From NCBI GenBank assembly GCA_029948255.1, contig JALIZF010001503.1, forward strand, positions 186,001-250,000: a stretch of DNA of 64,000 nt. The letters are read 5' to 3'. Below are positions 35,801-47,900 of this stretch, in pieces; the stretch's first letter is position 1, and every line of letters starts with the position of its first letter. The DNA comes from Telmatactis stephensoni (taxonomy: Eukaryota > Cnidaria > Anthozoa > Actiniaria > Isophelliidae). Both the position numbers and the translations under genes were made by a program. The notes beneath the pieces were generated by a model. The model was not told where the DNA came from. It worked only from the letters and a program-made list of their open reading frames with translations, and made no database searches.

Positions 35801-38800
35801 GAGCAGTTACCATTCTAGTTTAACAGCAAACCCCCACCCCACCCCACCCCGCCCCCCTGTAGTTCCTCATGTATGCAATAATGTATGTACGTAAACAGCT
35901 TTCGTCAAACTCCTTTTTAATCGTAGGATTTGCGTCGTCGTCTTGTGCTATGGGGTGGATTATTGCCAATAAAGGAAAAACTCTCTCTGGCAGTTCTTAT
36001 TAGTTTGAAATACTCCTATTCTCAACAAGCAGAGAGCTGCGGTAATATACATAAAGCGAAGCCAAGCGACAACTCAGGAACTTCGCCCCATTCTTTTTAG
36101 TCGTTGGACTAAGCCGTATCGTCTGATGTTGGGGGAGGGGGGGGGGGGGGGGGGAATTCCCAAAATGGGAAAACTCCCTGGTAAACTTACGTTTACTCGT
36201 AGATCAAAATGCTGAAGATCTTTAGGCAGGCTGGGTTTTTTGGTCATTATGTTCCGAAGGATAAGAGATCTTGATCCTCGTTTCTGATGTATTAGTATTG
36301 CGTCCTTAGAAGTAGGATCGTCGGCATGATACGCGTATACTAAACGAACTGTTCCTTCCTGAAGATTATATCAAAACAAAACAGTTTTAAACGATTTTCG
36401 GCTGAAAGGTTCACATGGAGACCGGGGCAAGAATGTATTTATGTTGATAAGTGTCTTTTTTTACTGACCCGGGACAACATAAGAGTCTTTCCGTACCGAA
36501 CGAAAACTAGTTGTCCCGTGAGAAGTTAGCGGGGAACGCTATGCTGACACTTCTGTCACTGTATCACCCAGGATTAACTCATTACCACATACCTCAATCT
36601 TATTATCTCTTTCATCACAAGTGTCGTATGCACGATTAAACTTGAGCACCGTCTCCCCGTTCTTTTCATATGCGGCTTCGAGATTGTAGTCTTGTTTGCT
36701 GTCGATTGGAGGGAGAGCTTTCTTGTCCGCATAGCGGTCCTGGAAGATGTAAACGAATAAAAGATGGATGTAGCGCTTACATGAACTATTTGGGGCGAAG
36801 ACGGAGAAAAGTTCTCTGCATTTGAACCCCTTTAATACGGAGACCGAAGGGCGATACAAAGACGATGCAAAACATTTTGATCTTTTTTTGCTACTGCGCT
36901 TGCGCAGAGCCAGTAATGCTAATCTGACGTTTCCCGAAGGTATTTAAGTATAGATAAACTTGGAAACCAATCAACACTCAGAAAAAAATGAGGTCGGTTA
37001 GTATTCGGTAGAACTTCGGATGATAGGAATCCCCGGAGGCCAACTTCGACTGCCTTTCTCTTTCTCAACAAACTTGCAAAAGATTATTATAAAGTCATCG
37101 AAAACAAACGATAGCCATCCCGCACATACCAGCTTGCAGTTTATTGTTTCAACATGCACGAAGATGGAAAATAGTGCAATCACTTTACTGTTTGCACTCT
37201 ATACACATTGTGCAAATACGTGCAAAGTTTTGTGTAAAGGCCCGCGCAAACGACTTCAACATTTGTTTCAACATCACTTCGATTTTGTTGAAAATCAATG
37301 TTGAAGTCGTTTGCCACCCCCTTTCAACAATGTTGAAGCGTGTTGAAACGTGTTGAATGAAGTTTAAAAGAGTTTAAACTTTGCTTCAACATTGCATGCT
37401 TCAACATTTCTTTTGTTCTCTGAATGTTGAATCAAAGTTGAAGTCGTTTGCCACCCTCTTTCAACATTGTTGGGTTTGCGCTTGCGCTCTAAGCCGTCTT
37501 GTAGTGTTTCAACACTGTTGAAAGGGGGTGGCAAACGACTTCAACTTTGCAATTCAACAAAATCGAACGGATGTTGAAACAAATGTTGAAATCGTTTGCC
37601 ACCCCAGTGTTCAACATCGTTCAACATTGTTCAACAGCGTTCAACAAAATCGAAAGGATGTTGAAACAAATGTTGAAGTCGTTTGTGCGGGGCTTAAGAA
37701 ATCAATGAAGCACTGCATTTTGAACTAGCTATAGACTAATATCACGGAATCCTTTGCTCGCGTTTTTATCGTTGTTTTAGCTTAATAGCTGTGTTTGACT
37801 CTTTATATTGGGACAGGGAATTATCATGAGATTATTTTCTCGCGTCTATTGTCGATATTTTGGTTAAGGTAAAGACTACAGTTTAGCAAAGTCGATACAG
37901 GTCACTGAGCTGACTTATTTGTGCAAATTTGCGTATAATTCGTTATCAAGGTTTTTATGGATATTTCGGTGTGCTCTCTAATTGACAAACTGTTTGATTA
38001 AAAAAATCTTATTATAGGTTTGCAGATACTAAAAAATCTTGTTCGATTTCACACAACATAGAACTACTCAAAACAGCTGTCATTGTCAAACTAAGAAACC
38101 GTGAACACCTGAAATATGTTGGGAATGTTTACGTCATGATGATTTTCATATTGTAATGCAGATTATTCACGTGGTTGCTGAGGGAACAAACAATTCTTCA
38201 AATCACGAGATTTCAGCTGCTTTATTGATGTAATTTTGATTCTTCAATAGAAACATTTGGCATAAATACACAATCTCTAAGACAAGTTGATCTTTTAAAA
38301 ATGGTCTCTTGTTCCAGTGTTTGCCCATGCATGGGCAAAAGATCCATGCATGGGTAATTTGCATTTCAATATGAAAACCAATATGGTGTCTATCATGAAT
38401 ATAAAATAAAAAAATAAAATCAAGAAAAATAAAATAATACAAAAATCAAGTTTGAGATTAAATGGCAATCAAGACTGATCGACCTGTGATTTAGGTGTCG
38501 TTTTGAGCTTGAACGGCAACGAACATTCCAGAGATATTTTAGGCAGCATTAAATGGTGAGTGTTTTCCTTGTTTGATTAATTGTACAAATGACTATTTTT
38601 AGGGGCAGCATTAAACGGTCTCATTTCCTACATTTTAAGAATCTGAAAAACTGCAGTTTTAGGATGATCATTTCACTGTAACTGTGTAACTGTGACGCAG
38701 TGTTTCAAGGATTTTGGACTTTTCATGTTCCCAAACTAAATTAAGTTTTGATCATACAAGTATGTACATTGCTTGTCAAGCATCATTAAATATGAAGAAG

Positions 38801-39535
38801 TCGAGATGCCGATTTGGAAGAAAAAAAAAAACGATTTATGACCTTGGTTGGCTAAAATATCAGTTTTGTCTACAGCACATTTTTAGATATAGGATTAAAA
38901 ACTTAAATATCAAATGCCACCAAAATCTAATGAATGCCGCAACTCTAAGTTTATGCCCTTTACTTTGGGAGAGGTGAAATTTTGATCAACAGAATAAACG
39001 TCGTTTTTCGGAAATATCTCCCAGAAGCTTAACTGTAGATAGACAATTTCTTGTCACAGGTTTTGATCAATGTTAACACAATTGTGTAGCCCTTAAAGTT
39101 GTTGATTTATGATGCGACAAGTTCATGATAAAGTGCCAATAAAGCAGTTTTGACGTTGGTCCGCTATGCGAAGCGGAACACGAATATTTACGTAGCAAAT
39201 AATAAATAATGTTAATAATAATATACATGGCCGCAGTAACAAAAGTTTTAAATGATATTCACCTTCAAATATCCTTTGCCATCTTTGACATAACCAATCA
39301 CAACGTCTGATCCAACCATGTTCCCCGTACCAGCTGAGATCCCAAATCCAACCCATCCTAACGTCTTGACTTGAACTGCAAATGAAATGTTTTTCTCTGC
39401 ATTGTTAATTTTCCAGTAAAGTCGGTAATTCTCGGCCTCGTCGAGATATGCCGAGTTGGTGTACTCGTTTTCAAGAGTTGCAGAAGTTAAGGTGATTGCT
39501 ATCAACAGCAACACGAAAGATTCCATGGTTGTCAC
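29350..39535 (-). CDS. MOXD1/DBH-like copper monooxygenase, copy 2 (13 exons)
   Basis: Tandem paralogue of the previous gene with identical intron positions and phases. Exons on the minus strand: 39263-39535, 36593-36739, 36191-36358, 35667-35750, 35117-35299, 34351-34453, 33924-34090, 33405-33477, 32866-32951, 32166-32204, 32033-32092, 30661-30788, 29350-29482. No stop or frameshift; 548 residues to the last exon seen. Signal peptide about 1-19, DOMON domain 20-140. Ligands: HH 238-239, H311, HAH 395-397 (Ser to Ala against copy 1, both His kept), M470. Exon 8 has five residues (QNSIL) missing from copy 1. Divergence is uneven: exons 2, 9 and 11 are nearly identical in protein, while exon 5 differs at about 17 of 61 residues. 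The true C-terminus is unresolved as in copy 1. Both copies look functional; substrate and tissue cannot be told. Confidence 0.85.
30049..30505. mobile_element. TTAA-flanked inverted-repeat element, copy 2 only
   Basis: Ends AGTCCTTATGACACATAAT and complement AGTCCCTATGACGGATAAT; arms pair over more than 100 bp (CTCTTACGTTATC, TTTGAAACCTTTATATCTC). TTAA flanks both sides (30045-30048, 30506-30509), and copy 1 has a single TTAA at 9793-9796. TTAA is the piggyBac-type target. Confidence 0.9.
30901..31279. mobile_element. Inverted-repeat element, copy 2
   Basis: AATAGGCCACGTTCGAGATA at the left pairs with TATGTCGAACGTGGCCTATT at the right; further in, CTAGCATGATAGCGATGCTC, TACTCCTGTGAGC-type and GTGTATACGATATTG pairings are seen. 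It occupies the place where copy 1 has the LINE. Confidence 0.85.
31319..31730. mobile_element. hAT-like MITE, GGTAGACC duplication
   Basis: Ends ACAGGGAACCCGGCTTTATT and complement, 8-bp GGTAGACC on both sides (31311-31318, 31731-31738). Arms of about 80 bp include CGAAACGCTAATATTGGGAT. Confidence 0.88.
32643..32768. mobile_element. GAGGGATTTCA MITE, copy 2
   Basis: Orthologous position to 13121-13348 but without the nested insert; the right end is worn (AATTCCTCAGT for AAATCCCTCTA). Confidence 0.8.
34143..34270. repeat. GGAC tetranucleotide satellite (copy 2)
   Basis: About 80 bp of GGAC, then about 30 bp of GACT. Same intron position as the GACT satellite at 15720-16200. Confidence 0.95.
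37238..37694. mobile_element. TAA-flanked element with GTTGAAG-rich interior, copy 2 only
   Basis: Ends AGGCCCGCGCAAACGACTTC and complement AGCCCCGCACAAACGACTTC, TAA on both sides (37235-37237, 37695-37697). The interior repeats GGTGGCAAACGACTTCAAC-type words in both orientations. Copy 1 has the empty site at about 23745 (TTTTGTGTAAAAAGTCAGTG). Confidence 0.9.
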
Positions 39536-39757
39536 TCTCTAGCTATTTTCCCTCACGTGCACAACCGTTTTGAAGGTCGTCACGCAGGAGATCTCTATTT
39601 CTAGCATAATAAAAGCCTGGAGTGATGCACGAATGAATTAGTAGTTTTGAGCTAGCTACCTAACCGTAACAAAACCGTAAAAAGGTTCTAACTGATCGAG
39701 AGATCTACCTAAATACGAGAGTAAAGACTCTTAATGCATGCCCGTTCTTGGCTACTT
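39536..39757 (-). promoter_or_regulatory. 5' flank of copy 2, conserved in copy 1
   Basis: Matches 26957-27185 with small indels, then diverges at the right edge of the tandem duplication (near 39757). Confidence 0.45.
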
Positions 39758-39979
39758 TATAGTACTCAAGCTTGGGATTTTTCTGCCAAAGAATTACAAA
39801 AACTGCATGGAGACAATATGGAATAACTACTTAAGGAAAATGGTATCTGGAGGGTATGCTCGGAAGAACGCACCACAACGTAAAGACAGACAAAAAGGTG
39901 TAGACCCAACAACTCAAGTCGGAGGTGAACTAAATTGGGCTTTCAAGATATCAAACCAACAACTAAATGAATTACTAGA

Positions 39980-40126
39980 CCATAGTCTCCTTCGCAGCCG
40001 TTATTAGTCTAGCTCCCATTCTGATCCCCTGCGGCCCACTCTCGCCAGCCACTAACCGTTAGTGGCTTGCGAGATTGGACTGCAAGTAAATGGGAGCTAG
40101 ACTAATAACGGCTGCGAAGGAGACTA
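39980..40126. mobile_element. MITE (TAGTCTCCTTCGCAGCCG ends) in the pseudogene
   Basis: Ends TAGTCTCCTTCGCAGCCGTT and complement; ACTAGA is found on both sides (39974-39979, 40127-40132). Confidence 0.85.
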
Positions 40127-40180
40127 ACTAGATCACAACCCATCCAAACATTTTGCCACATACAGTTTCTAAAGTACCCG

Positions 40181-40253
40181 CAATCTCGTACCCAAAGCCT
40201 GCGTTCCTCTTGGTCAGCGACCAAGAGGAACGCAGGCTCTGGGTACGAGATTG
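40181..40253. mobile_element. 73-bp hairpin element with 9-bp target duplication
   Basis: Almost wholly palindromic: CAATCTCGTACCC and AGCCTGCGTTCCTCTTGGTC with complements around AGC. AAGTACCCG flanks both sides (40172-40180, 40254-40262). A related fragment (GTCTCGTACCCAGACTCT) is at about 50750. Confidence 0.88.
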
Positions 40254-40487
40254 AAGTACCCGTAGCACATGTTTGCCGTATGGGAAACGATATGATGCTC
40301 TGCAAAAGCGGGTGCTGTTTGACAAACGATCCACAAATAAAATATGGAATAAAGTTGAAGACATCCTGGGGGTGGATCAACAACAGTCAAGAATGATGAT
40401 GATGGACAAAAAGAGCTTTGACAGTCTATTGGAACAGCGATTCCAGTAACTCGCCCTATGGGCGTTCTGGTGCCAAAAGGGAAACTG

Positions 40488-40489
<2 letters not shown>

Positions 40490-40528
<39 letters not shown>

Positions 40529-40540
40529 TGATGATGATGA
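40490..40540. repeat. GAT trinucleotide microsatellite
   Basis: About 13 GAT/ATG triplets with one interruption. Confidence 0.95.
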
Positions 40541-40549
40541 ATATTGTGG

Positions 40550-41855
40550 TTAATCTAGAGACTAAAGGCAATATCGGAATAAATTTTGTGTTGAAAAAAC
40601 ACTTACTAGTAAGGCACTGCCCGCACAAATACTAAGCCAATGGATGGACTGGAACCTATTTGGTGGCCGTTGACTCCAACGTTGTACTTCGTATCACCAG
40701 CATTTAGACAGCAGTGGTCACCAAATATTTTTGTTTTTCATTGAAAAAAGCACATTTAGTGAAAGACTGTTTATATCAGTCAATGAAGGAACCATTTGTC
40801 TCATCTCCGAAGACTTCTGGCGGCTTTTCCACCAAAATCATTGCAGATTTTTGTAAAAAATCATGTCTAAGTACAAATTAAGTTGTGCACTCAAACGAAT
40901 CGAGCGGCAAAATGAAAACAGATGAGAAAAGAAAGTCAAAATATCGTGATTTTTCATTGTTACTGAAAATTTAATTTTAGTTGCAATTGCAATTGTAATT
41001 ATAATTAGATTATGTCTATTAGCCGTAATTGATCTAATTAACGCCCTCTCTCCAATACACGACTTCCATAATGGCCGCTGCTAATTAGCATAAATAGTGA
41101 AAAATTACTATTTCTGGAACTGTATCAATTTAAAATTATTAAGATTGTTGATTTTGATAATTTGTGCAATTTCCAAAACAAAACATTAAATCCTTGACAA
41201 GATATGGGGATTTAAAATTCTGAAAATGCACCAAAACGAGGCTACCAAGGCTTTTGGTCAAAATTACATACAAAACTCTCTATTTTTCACAGTGCATAAC
41301 TTTTTTGATATTGAACCAAAAGCGATAAAATTTTCTGAAAATATTTGTCTTGAAGTAATTTCCCACATAGCATTGATAATTTCTTGTACAAGGCCCTCAT
41401 TTTCTTTACTGGAAAAAACTGAATTACGCCTCTTATCTAATAAACGCCCTCTTAAAAATCAAAATTTGTTTTAAACGCCCTTCTCTAAAAAAAAGCCCCA
41501 TATCTAATAGACGCCCCCCCCCTAAAAGGCTATATATCCGCAAAGGCCACAAAAGAGCCCAAAAAGGTCATATCAGCCAGTTTATCCAGGTTCTTGATTG
41601 ACGATTGGTTGACGATCAATTAGACATTTACACTCCCATGAGATCGTAGAAATTTAATAGACGCCACGGGCGTTAACTTACGGTAGCCTATATGGCCTGT
41701 TCTGAGGGATGGGGAGAGGGGAGGGGAAAGGAAAAGAGAACTCTCCCTTCCTATCCTATCCTGTGTTCTAATTCTAAGTCTTTTTTATGGATTCGTAAAA
41801 CTGTAAAGTTTGTTTTGGCAGCTTCGGGTCCTCTGTACCTGGCAATTGTTCAACT
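40550..41855. other. Intergenic, no gene recognised
   Basis: AT-rich; contains scattered TAATAGACGCC/ACGCCCTC words (41040, 41440, 41500, 41650) typical of an interspersed repeat, but no clear ends. Confidence 0.5.
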
Positions 41856-41857
41856 TT

Positions 41858-42905
41858 ACGTCGTCTGGGTTTTGTGTTACCGATTTCCATGGGGCATTTG
41901 TTTCCATTTATAAGTTGAGAAAAATGGTAACACTTACGCTTTCGCTACTACGAGTGCGAAGGTGAAAAATGGGTGTTTTAACTTAGTAAACTCAATGATA
42001 ACTTACTATTACTATTCTACTGTTACTGTCTTAGCTTGCTTTTTTTTCCCTTTTTTATTTCTTCCTTCCTTTCTCTCTCTCTCTCTCTCTTTCTTTCCTT
42101 TCTTCCTTCCTTTCTTTGTCTTTCTTTCTTTCTTCCTTTTTTTCTTTCTGTTAAGCAATTTAATAGATAGACTAGAGTGGACCCCGGGTTTGACCCAAAA
42201 ATAACTGTTCACAAAATCATTTGCAATCATGCACTCAACTTAATGTCGTCTGGGGTTTGCCGCACTTCCATGGGGCATTTGTTTCCTATTAATAAGTTGA
42301 GAAAAATGATATGATAACACTTCCGCTTTCGCTACTACGAGTACGAAGGTGAAAAATTGGTCGTGTTTTACATTAGTAAACTAAATGTTAACTTACTATT
42401 ACTGTTCTACTGCTATTGTATTAGCTTGTTATTATTTTGCTTTTCTTCCTTCCTTCCTTCCTTTCTCTCTCGATCTTTTTTTCTATTTTTTCTTTCTTTC
42501 TTGCTTTCCTTTATTCCTTCCATTCTTTGTCTTTCTTCCTTCCTTTTTGTCTTTCTGTTAAGCCACTTAATAGAGTGGGCCCCGCGTTGGACCCAAAAAT
42601 AACTGCTCACAAAATCATTTGCAATCATGCACTCAACTAAATGTCGTTTATAAGTTGAGAAAAATGATATGACAACACTTCCGCTTTCGCTACTACGAGT
42701 ACAAAGGTGAAAGACGGGTGTTAGTAAACTCAATGTTAACTTACTATTATTGTTCTTCCGCTACCGTCTTTGCTTACTGTTTTTATTTTTCCTTCCTTCC
42801 TCTTTTCTTCCTTGCTTCCTTTCCTTCTTTCTTTTTCTTCCTTCCTTCCTTTCTAGCTTACTTGCTTCCTTTACCTTTCTTTCCTATTTTTCTTTCTGTT
42901 AAGTG
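41858..42905 (+). repeat. Three tandem units (about 300-390 bp) with pyrimidine tracts
   Basis: Units begin near 41858, 42243 and 42640 and share CATGGGGCATTTGTTTCC, CTTCCGCTTTCGCTACTACG and AAATCATTTGCAATCATGCA. Each contains a CTTT/CCTT tract of 80-130 bp that differs between units. Serine/phenylalanine-rich frames here are repeat translations. Confidence 0.9.
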
Positions 42906-43087
42906 CTTAAACATTACTTTTTGCCCAATTTTGACTGCAGTTTATTTATTATATCTTACAGCAATTGACTACAGTTGTTCGATGTTTGAATTATTCATTA
43001 TGTATTACATTATTACGTTTGGGCCCATTTCGAAGTAGACATTGTCAGAAGACTTTTTGGGAGGGAATAAATAACAGTATTACGTAA

Positions 43088-44869
43088 TCACCCGGAGATT
43101 TCTTTCTTAACGCAAGCTTTGAAGCCTTCCCAACCAGTCTTGTCAGATGCTGGGGTCTGAAAAGAACCAACTCAGTGTAAATTCCCACTCAACAAAATCG
43201 TACATGTAATTCTCGTCGGATGAACGATCTCTTTAAGGGCTTGATATTGTTTTATCACAGCCCATAAGGTGGACATTACAGTTTTTTGTGACGGCAGTTT
43301 GTAGATAAAACAATATCTGTGTAACTTTCTCACTTACTGGCCCTAAGGGACGGATAGTTGTGCACGTTATATTCTCGATGGGGTATGATCATTTTCTCTC
43401 GTCTGGGGTCAGGTCCGTTTCTTGCAAAACTCGATAACCTTACGGGCCCGTAAACGTACCAGATAAAGTTTACGGATGTTTCTCAAAGCGTACGTTACTT
43501 TCAATTTCTATGATTCTACAGGCAAGTTACGGGTACTCGCGCACTCTCGGAACTCTTCCCGTAAATTAACGGGCCCGTAATTGTACCCGATAACGTTTAC
43601 GGGTATTTCTCAAAGCGTACGACAATTTCAATTTCTATGATTCTACAGGAAAGTTACGGGTACTCGCGCACTCTCGTAACTCTTCTCATAAATTAACGTG
43701 CCCGTAAATGTATTCGATAAAGTTTACGGGTGTTTCTCAAAGCGTACGTTATTTTTAATTTCTATGATTTTACAGGCAAGTTACGGGTACTCGCGCCGTC
43801 CCGCAATTTTTCCGTAAATTAACGGTCCCTTAAAGTTATCGAGTCTTTCGAGGAACGGGACCCTGATCAGATTTGACTCTCTGTGTATATGTAATGCTGT
43901 ATAAAGGACACGAGTGAAAAACGTATTGCGCATGCTCGAAAATTCGGCGGGAATTTGTAGACGCGTTCGTGTTTTCGTTCGTGTTTTTCAAATAAAAGTA
44001 ACGTAGATTCAACTGTCGTGTATTATGCGAATTTCTTGTGTATTATTTGACCAGGGAAAGAGAACAACTAAAGCGATGTTTTAGGAAAAAATAAGCGCTA
44101 ACTTTTCACGGACAGCCTTAACTTTCAAGGTTTACTAAATCTCCAATGGTTTTATTTAAAACTTCCGAGTATGCGCAGTGCGTTCCCCCATGTCTCCTTG
44201 ATGTTTTTCCCAGCAACAGAGTAGCGTTTCTGACAATTTTCTGAGAACCAGAGGGGGAGTGTGTGTGTGTGTGTGTAGTAACAACCCTACCTTTCCCTTT
44301 CCACCACACCTTCCTTGATATCAACCCCACAAAATGAAATTCAATTGTACGTTCTCACCACAATATGACTTGGTAAAAGACTACTGTGTCAAACGTTTGG
44401 TAGAATTTGCAAATGTACGCTAGCTTACTCTAAATCCGCGTTTTTGTCTGTTCTTCATTAATTCAATGAATTCATTGTAACTCAGCTTGCCATCACCTAC
44501 AACAAGTTTCATTTTCAGTTAGTTAATTTCGAGAAGTAGCGGGAGGGGAATTGCCAGAGGAATAATGCTTGGGATTCCTGTGTGAACTGCGAGCGCGCAA
44601 GAAATGGAGTGGTAACTTAAATGAGGGACGCCTACTTTGAAAGATACAAACTGCTGAAAAAAATGAATTGAAATGAAAATGAAATGAAATGAAATTTTAG
44701 CATTTATAAAGCGCAAATATCTATATGAATATAATCAAATGCGCTTAGAGTTTGTTAGTAGTAAGGACAGACTGTTGTACCGGGCGACAATCCCCTACTC
44801 TTAACGAATCAGCTTCAACAGGTTCTTTAATGTCCCCCATTATACAGGTTAAGGAAGGGATGGGAGACA

Positions 44870-44903
<34 letters not shown>

Positions 44904-47900
44904 CTGAAGGTCTAACCATTTGCAGATGTAGTTACAAAGGCAGCACCTTCTCCTCAGTTATTTTTAAGACCCCTGAGTGTTGGTCGGCCGGGGCTTGAAC
45001 CACGACCTCCCCACAAGAAGGACCGACGCTCAACCAACTAAGTCAACCGGGCGGCGGTTGGTTCGCGGTTGCGTCCATATTGCATACAATTCTTACCATC
45101 AACATCAAATAACTGAAATATGGTATGTACGACATAAGGATCAATAGTATGTCCAGTAGAGATACGGACTGCACGCTGAAATTCATCTGGAGAGAAACAT
45201 AACAGATAAGAAAGTGTTAAATTCAGACGCAAAGGGATATAGAGAAAAAAAGATGAAATCTTTAAACGTTCTGTAAGAATGGTGTTGGAGTGGGTAACAT
45301 GCTGATTATTGGAAATAAAAATTGGGGTATGAAGGTGTGGGCGTGTTTAGAGTGTCGAATGGGATGGGAGGGGAGGGTCGGGGGATAAACGCCGGCAGGC
45401 AACAGTAACAGCAAGCAACAGTAACAGTAACAGCAATGCACGATAACAACTTTGTACAATCCCAAAGGCAGTTTTAAATGGCCATTTTATCTTATTAGAT
45501 CAGTTTCTAACAGGTAAAAATAGAATCTGAGTGTTAATCCAAAGCAAAACTTTGAATTAAAACTTGCAAGAAGAGCTAGTTTGTGGCACTTTTAACCATT
45601 ATTACCCGATATTGAAAAAAAAACCTCTTCTTAAAACACTCATTTTTCGGTACTCTTCTTCATTATATTTCTTGACTGACAACAGATTTAATATTTTTTG
45701 GGAATTTTTGTTATGGCAACGAACATTGTTGTATGCGCGCGCGATCGCAATTAACAGGAAAACTGTAATTATTCTTAGCAATTATTCATAATGTGACAAT
45801 TTATCAAGTTATTAAATTAGAAGAAATAATCCGTTAACTATTGACTACTATTCAGTATTAAATAATTTAAGGGTCCTTTCGAATATAACTTGGAGTGATG
45901 AAGGCTGCTATTGGCGACCGAAAATTTAGACGATTTTAGTATTTTTCTCAAAGTGCGTTTTTAAAGGCCAACTTGGATGAAAATCGATAAAATTTCGAAA
46001 CTAATTTTTGATATCTGAAGATGAATATAGTCTGAGAGCTAGCTACTCTTTGCCAAAAATGTATTTTCAGCTCATTATAACAGAGAAATTTTGGCTTGAC
46101 TTCTAAAAGAACAATAGGGTTGAGTAAATGCTGGTCACCAGTTAATGCCAGCTGTAACGCTGATTGGTTAAACCAGGGTAAAAAATACCATTTGTCATAT
46201 GTACGGACCAAGCGGCAGGATGACCTCGAGCCAAATATTTTCCCGTCCGGTCCTCCCACTCAGTCAATAAGTACATAATATGTCCTTTGAATGCTGTTAA
46301 AAACGTGGAAGATGACGATGATATTTTTTTTGGGGGGAGGGGGGGGGGGGTTAAAACAAAACCACAGGACTTTACTCGGCGAGATATATAAGTGCAAAAC
46401 AATTTATTATTTTCAAAAACATTTTCCATCGTTCAATTCTGAGACAAATGCCAAGTAAAACGGGGTCAGGGTTTGATATATGTTGCGTTTTGCGGATTTT
46501 ATTCTTAATTGATTAAAGTTGAAAATGCTATCGAAAATTTGGCCAAAATTCGTCATAAAAACAGAACGCGTCCAAGAAATAGAAAATCCCTGACACCGTT
46601 TTACTGGACATTTATCTAAAGAGCTCTAAAACAGCAGTAATTGATAGGATAGCTCTGCCAAAATTCGTCATAAAAACAGAACGCGTCCAAGAAATAGAAA
46701 ATCCCTGACACCGTTTTACTGGACATTTAACTAAAGAGCTCTACTAAAACAGCAGTAATTGATAGGATAGCTCTGCCAAAATTCATCATAAAAACAGAAC
46801 GCGTCCAAGAAATAGAAAATCCCTGACACCGTTTTACTGGACATTTAACTAAAGAGCTCTAAAACAGCAGTAATTGATAGGATAGCTCTGCCAAAATTCG
46901 TCATAAAAACAGAACGCGTCCAAGAAATAGAAAATCCCCGACACGGTTTTACTGGACATTTATCTAAAGAGCTCTAAAACAGCAGTAATTGATAGGATAG
47001 CTCTGCTAAATCTCTCAAAATGTTTTCGATATATTATTCTTCAAAAGGATGTCTCAGATAATTGATCAGTATTTTCGTCTCGAACTTTGATAGGGCATAA
47101 AAAGCAAAGTGAATACAAACTTCGTTTAAATTTATTAGTATATACTAATAAAAAGGCAAAACACAAAATAAAAACAAAACACAAAACAAAACAAAAACAA
47201 AACAAAACACAAAAACAAAACAAAAACAAAACACAAAAACAAAACCTGAAAAACTAAACAAAAACAAAAAGGATCATAACATTTCAAAGAAAACGCACAT
47301 CGTTTCGAAAACCATCTATCATGGATTAGAAGTCCACATTTTTAGCCGAAAATCGGATAACATCCCAAACCTAAAAACTAAAAACGAAAGGATATTTGCG
47401 AGCTAGTTTTGTTGTTGAAAATAAACGCCCATTTGATATGTGGATTCAAGTTATCCCTGTTAGTAATAGCCCTTTTTAGTTTGGCTGCACATTTGTATTT
47501 CGATGTTAGTCTTGATTTAGTGAAAATAAAGTTATCGTGCAATTTAACTGGTTGACTGGCTTAACATTTGAAGAATACGTACACTGGAAAGAAAACGTAT
47601 AGAATGTTTGGGTTCGCATCGAGGACCAGCTTATTGTCCTTCTTCAGTGTGAAAGAAATGCTATAAACTGCATCCTAACGTTTCTTTCATAATTAAGAAG
47701 GTTCCGCGATGCAGACTGAGATGTTCTTTAGTTTTTAATTCTTTTTCGTCAAAGCTGAGCAAAATGACTAGTATTTTCCACGTTTACATTTCTTGTTTGA
47801 GTTAATAGCCAGTTGTCAAACCGAATAAAACATGTATACTTAAACTATTTTTTGCCCCTCAGTTTTCAAAGGTTCATAAATTTCCGATCAATTTTCACCT

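Larger units (their letters stand above)
39765..40450 (+). pseudogene. Unidentified ORF split by two hairpin insertions
   Basis: A plus-strand frame (from KLGIFLPKNYKNCMETIWNN to QQLNELLDH) ends inside a small element. Skipping that element and the next hairpin, the same frame resumes (HNPSKHFATYSF, one stop, then STRSTCLPYGKRYDALQKRV, and ends EQRFQ-stop at about 40449). Composition is that of a real soluble basic protein, but I do not recognise the family; it may be a transposon gene or a host gene fragment. Broken by one stop and two insertions. Confidence 0.5.

Noticed and set aside
41962..43038. Phe/Ser-rich frames that look like membrane proteins
   Set aside because: They translate polypyrimidine tracts in the three-unit tandem repeat.
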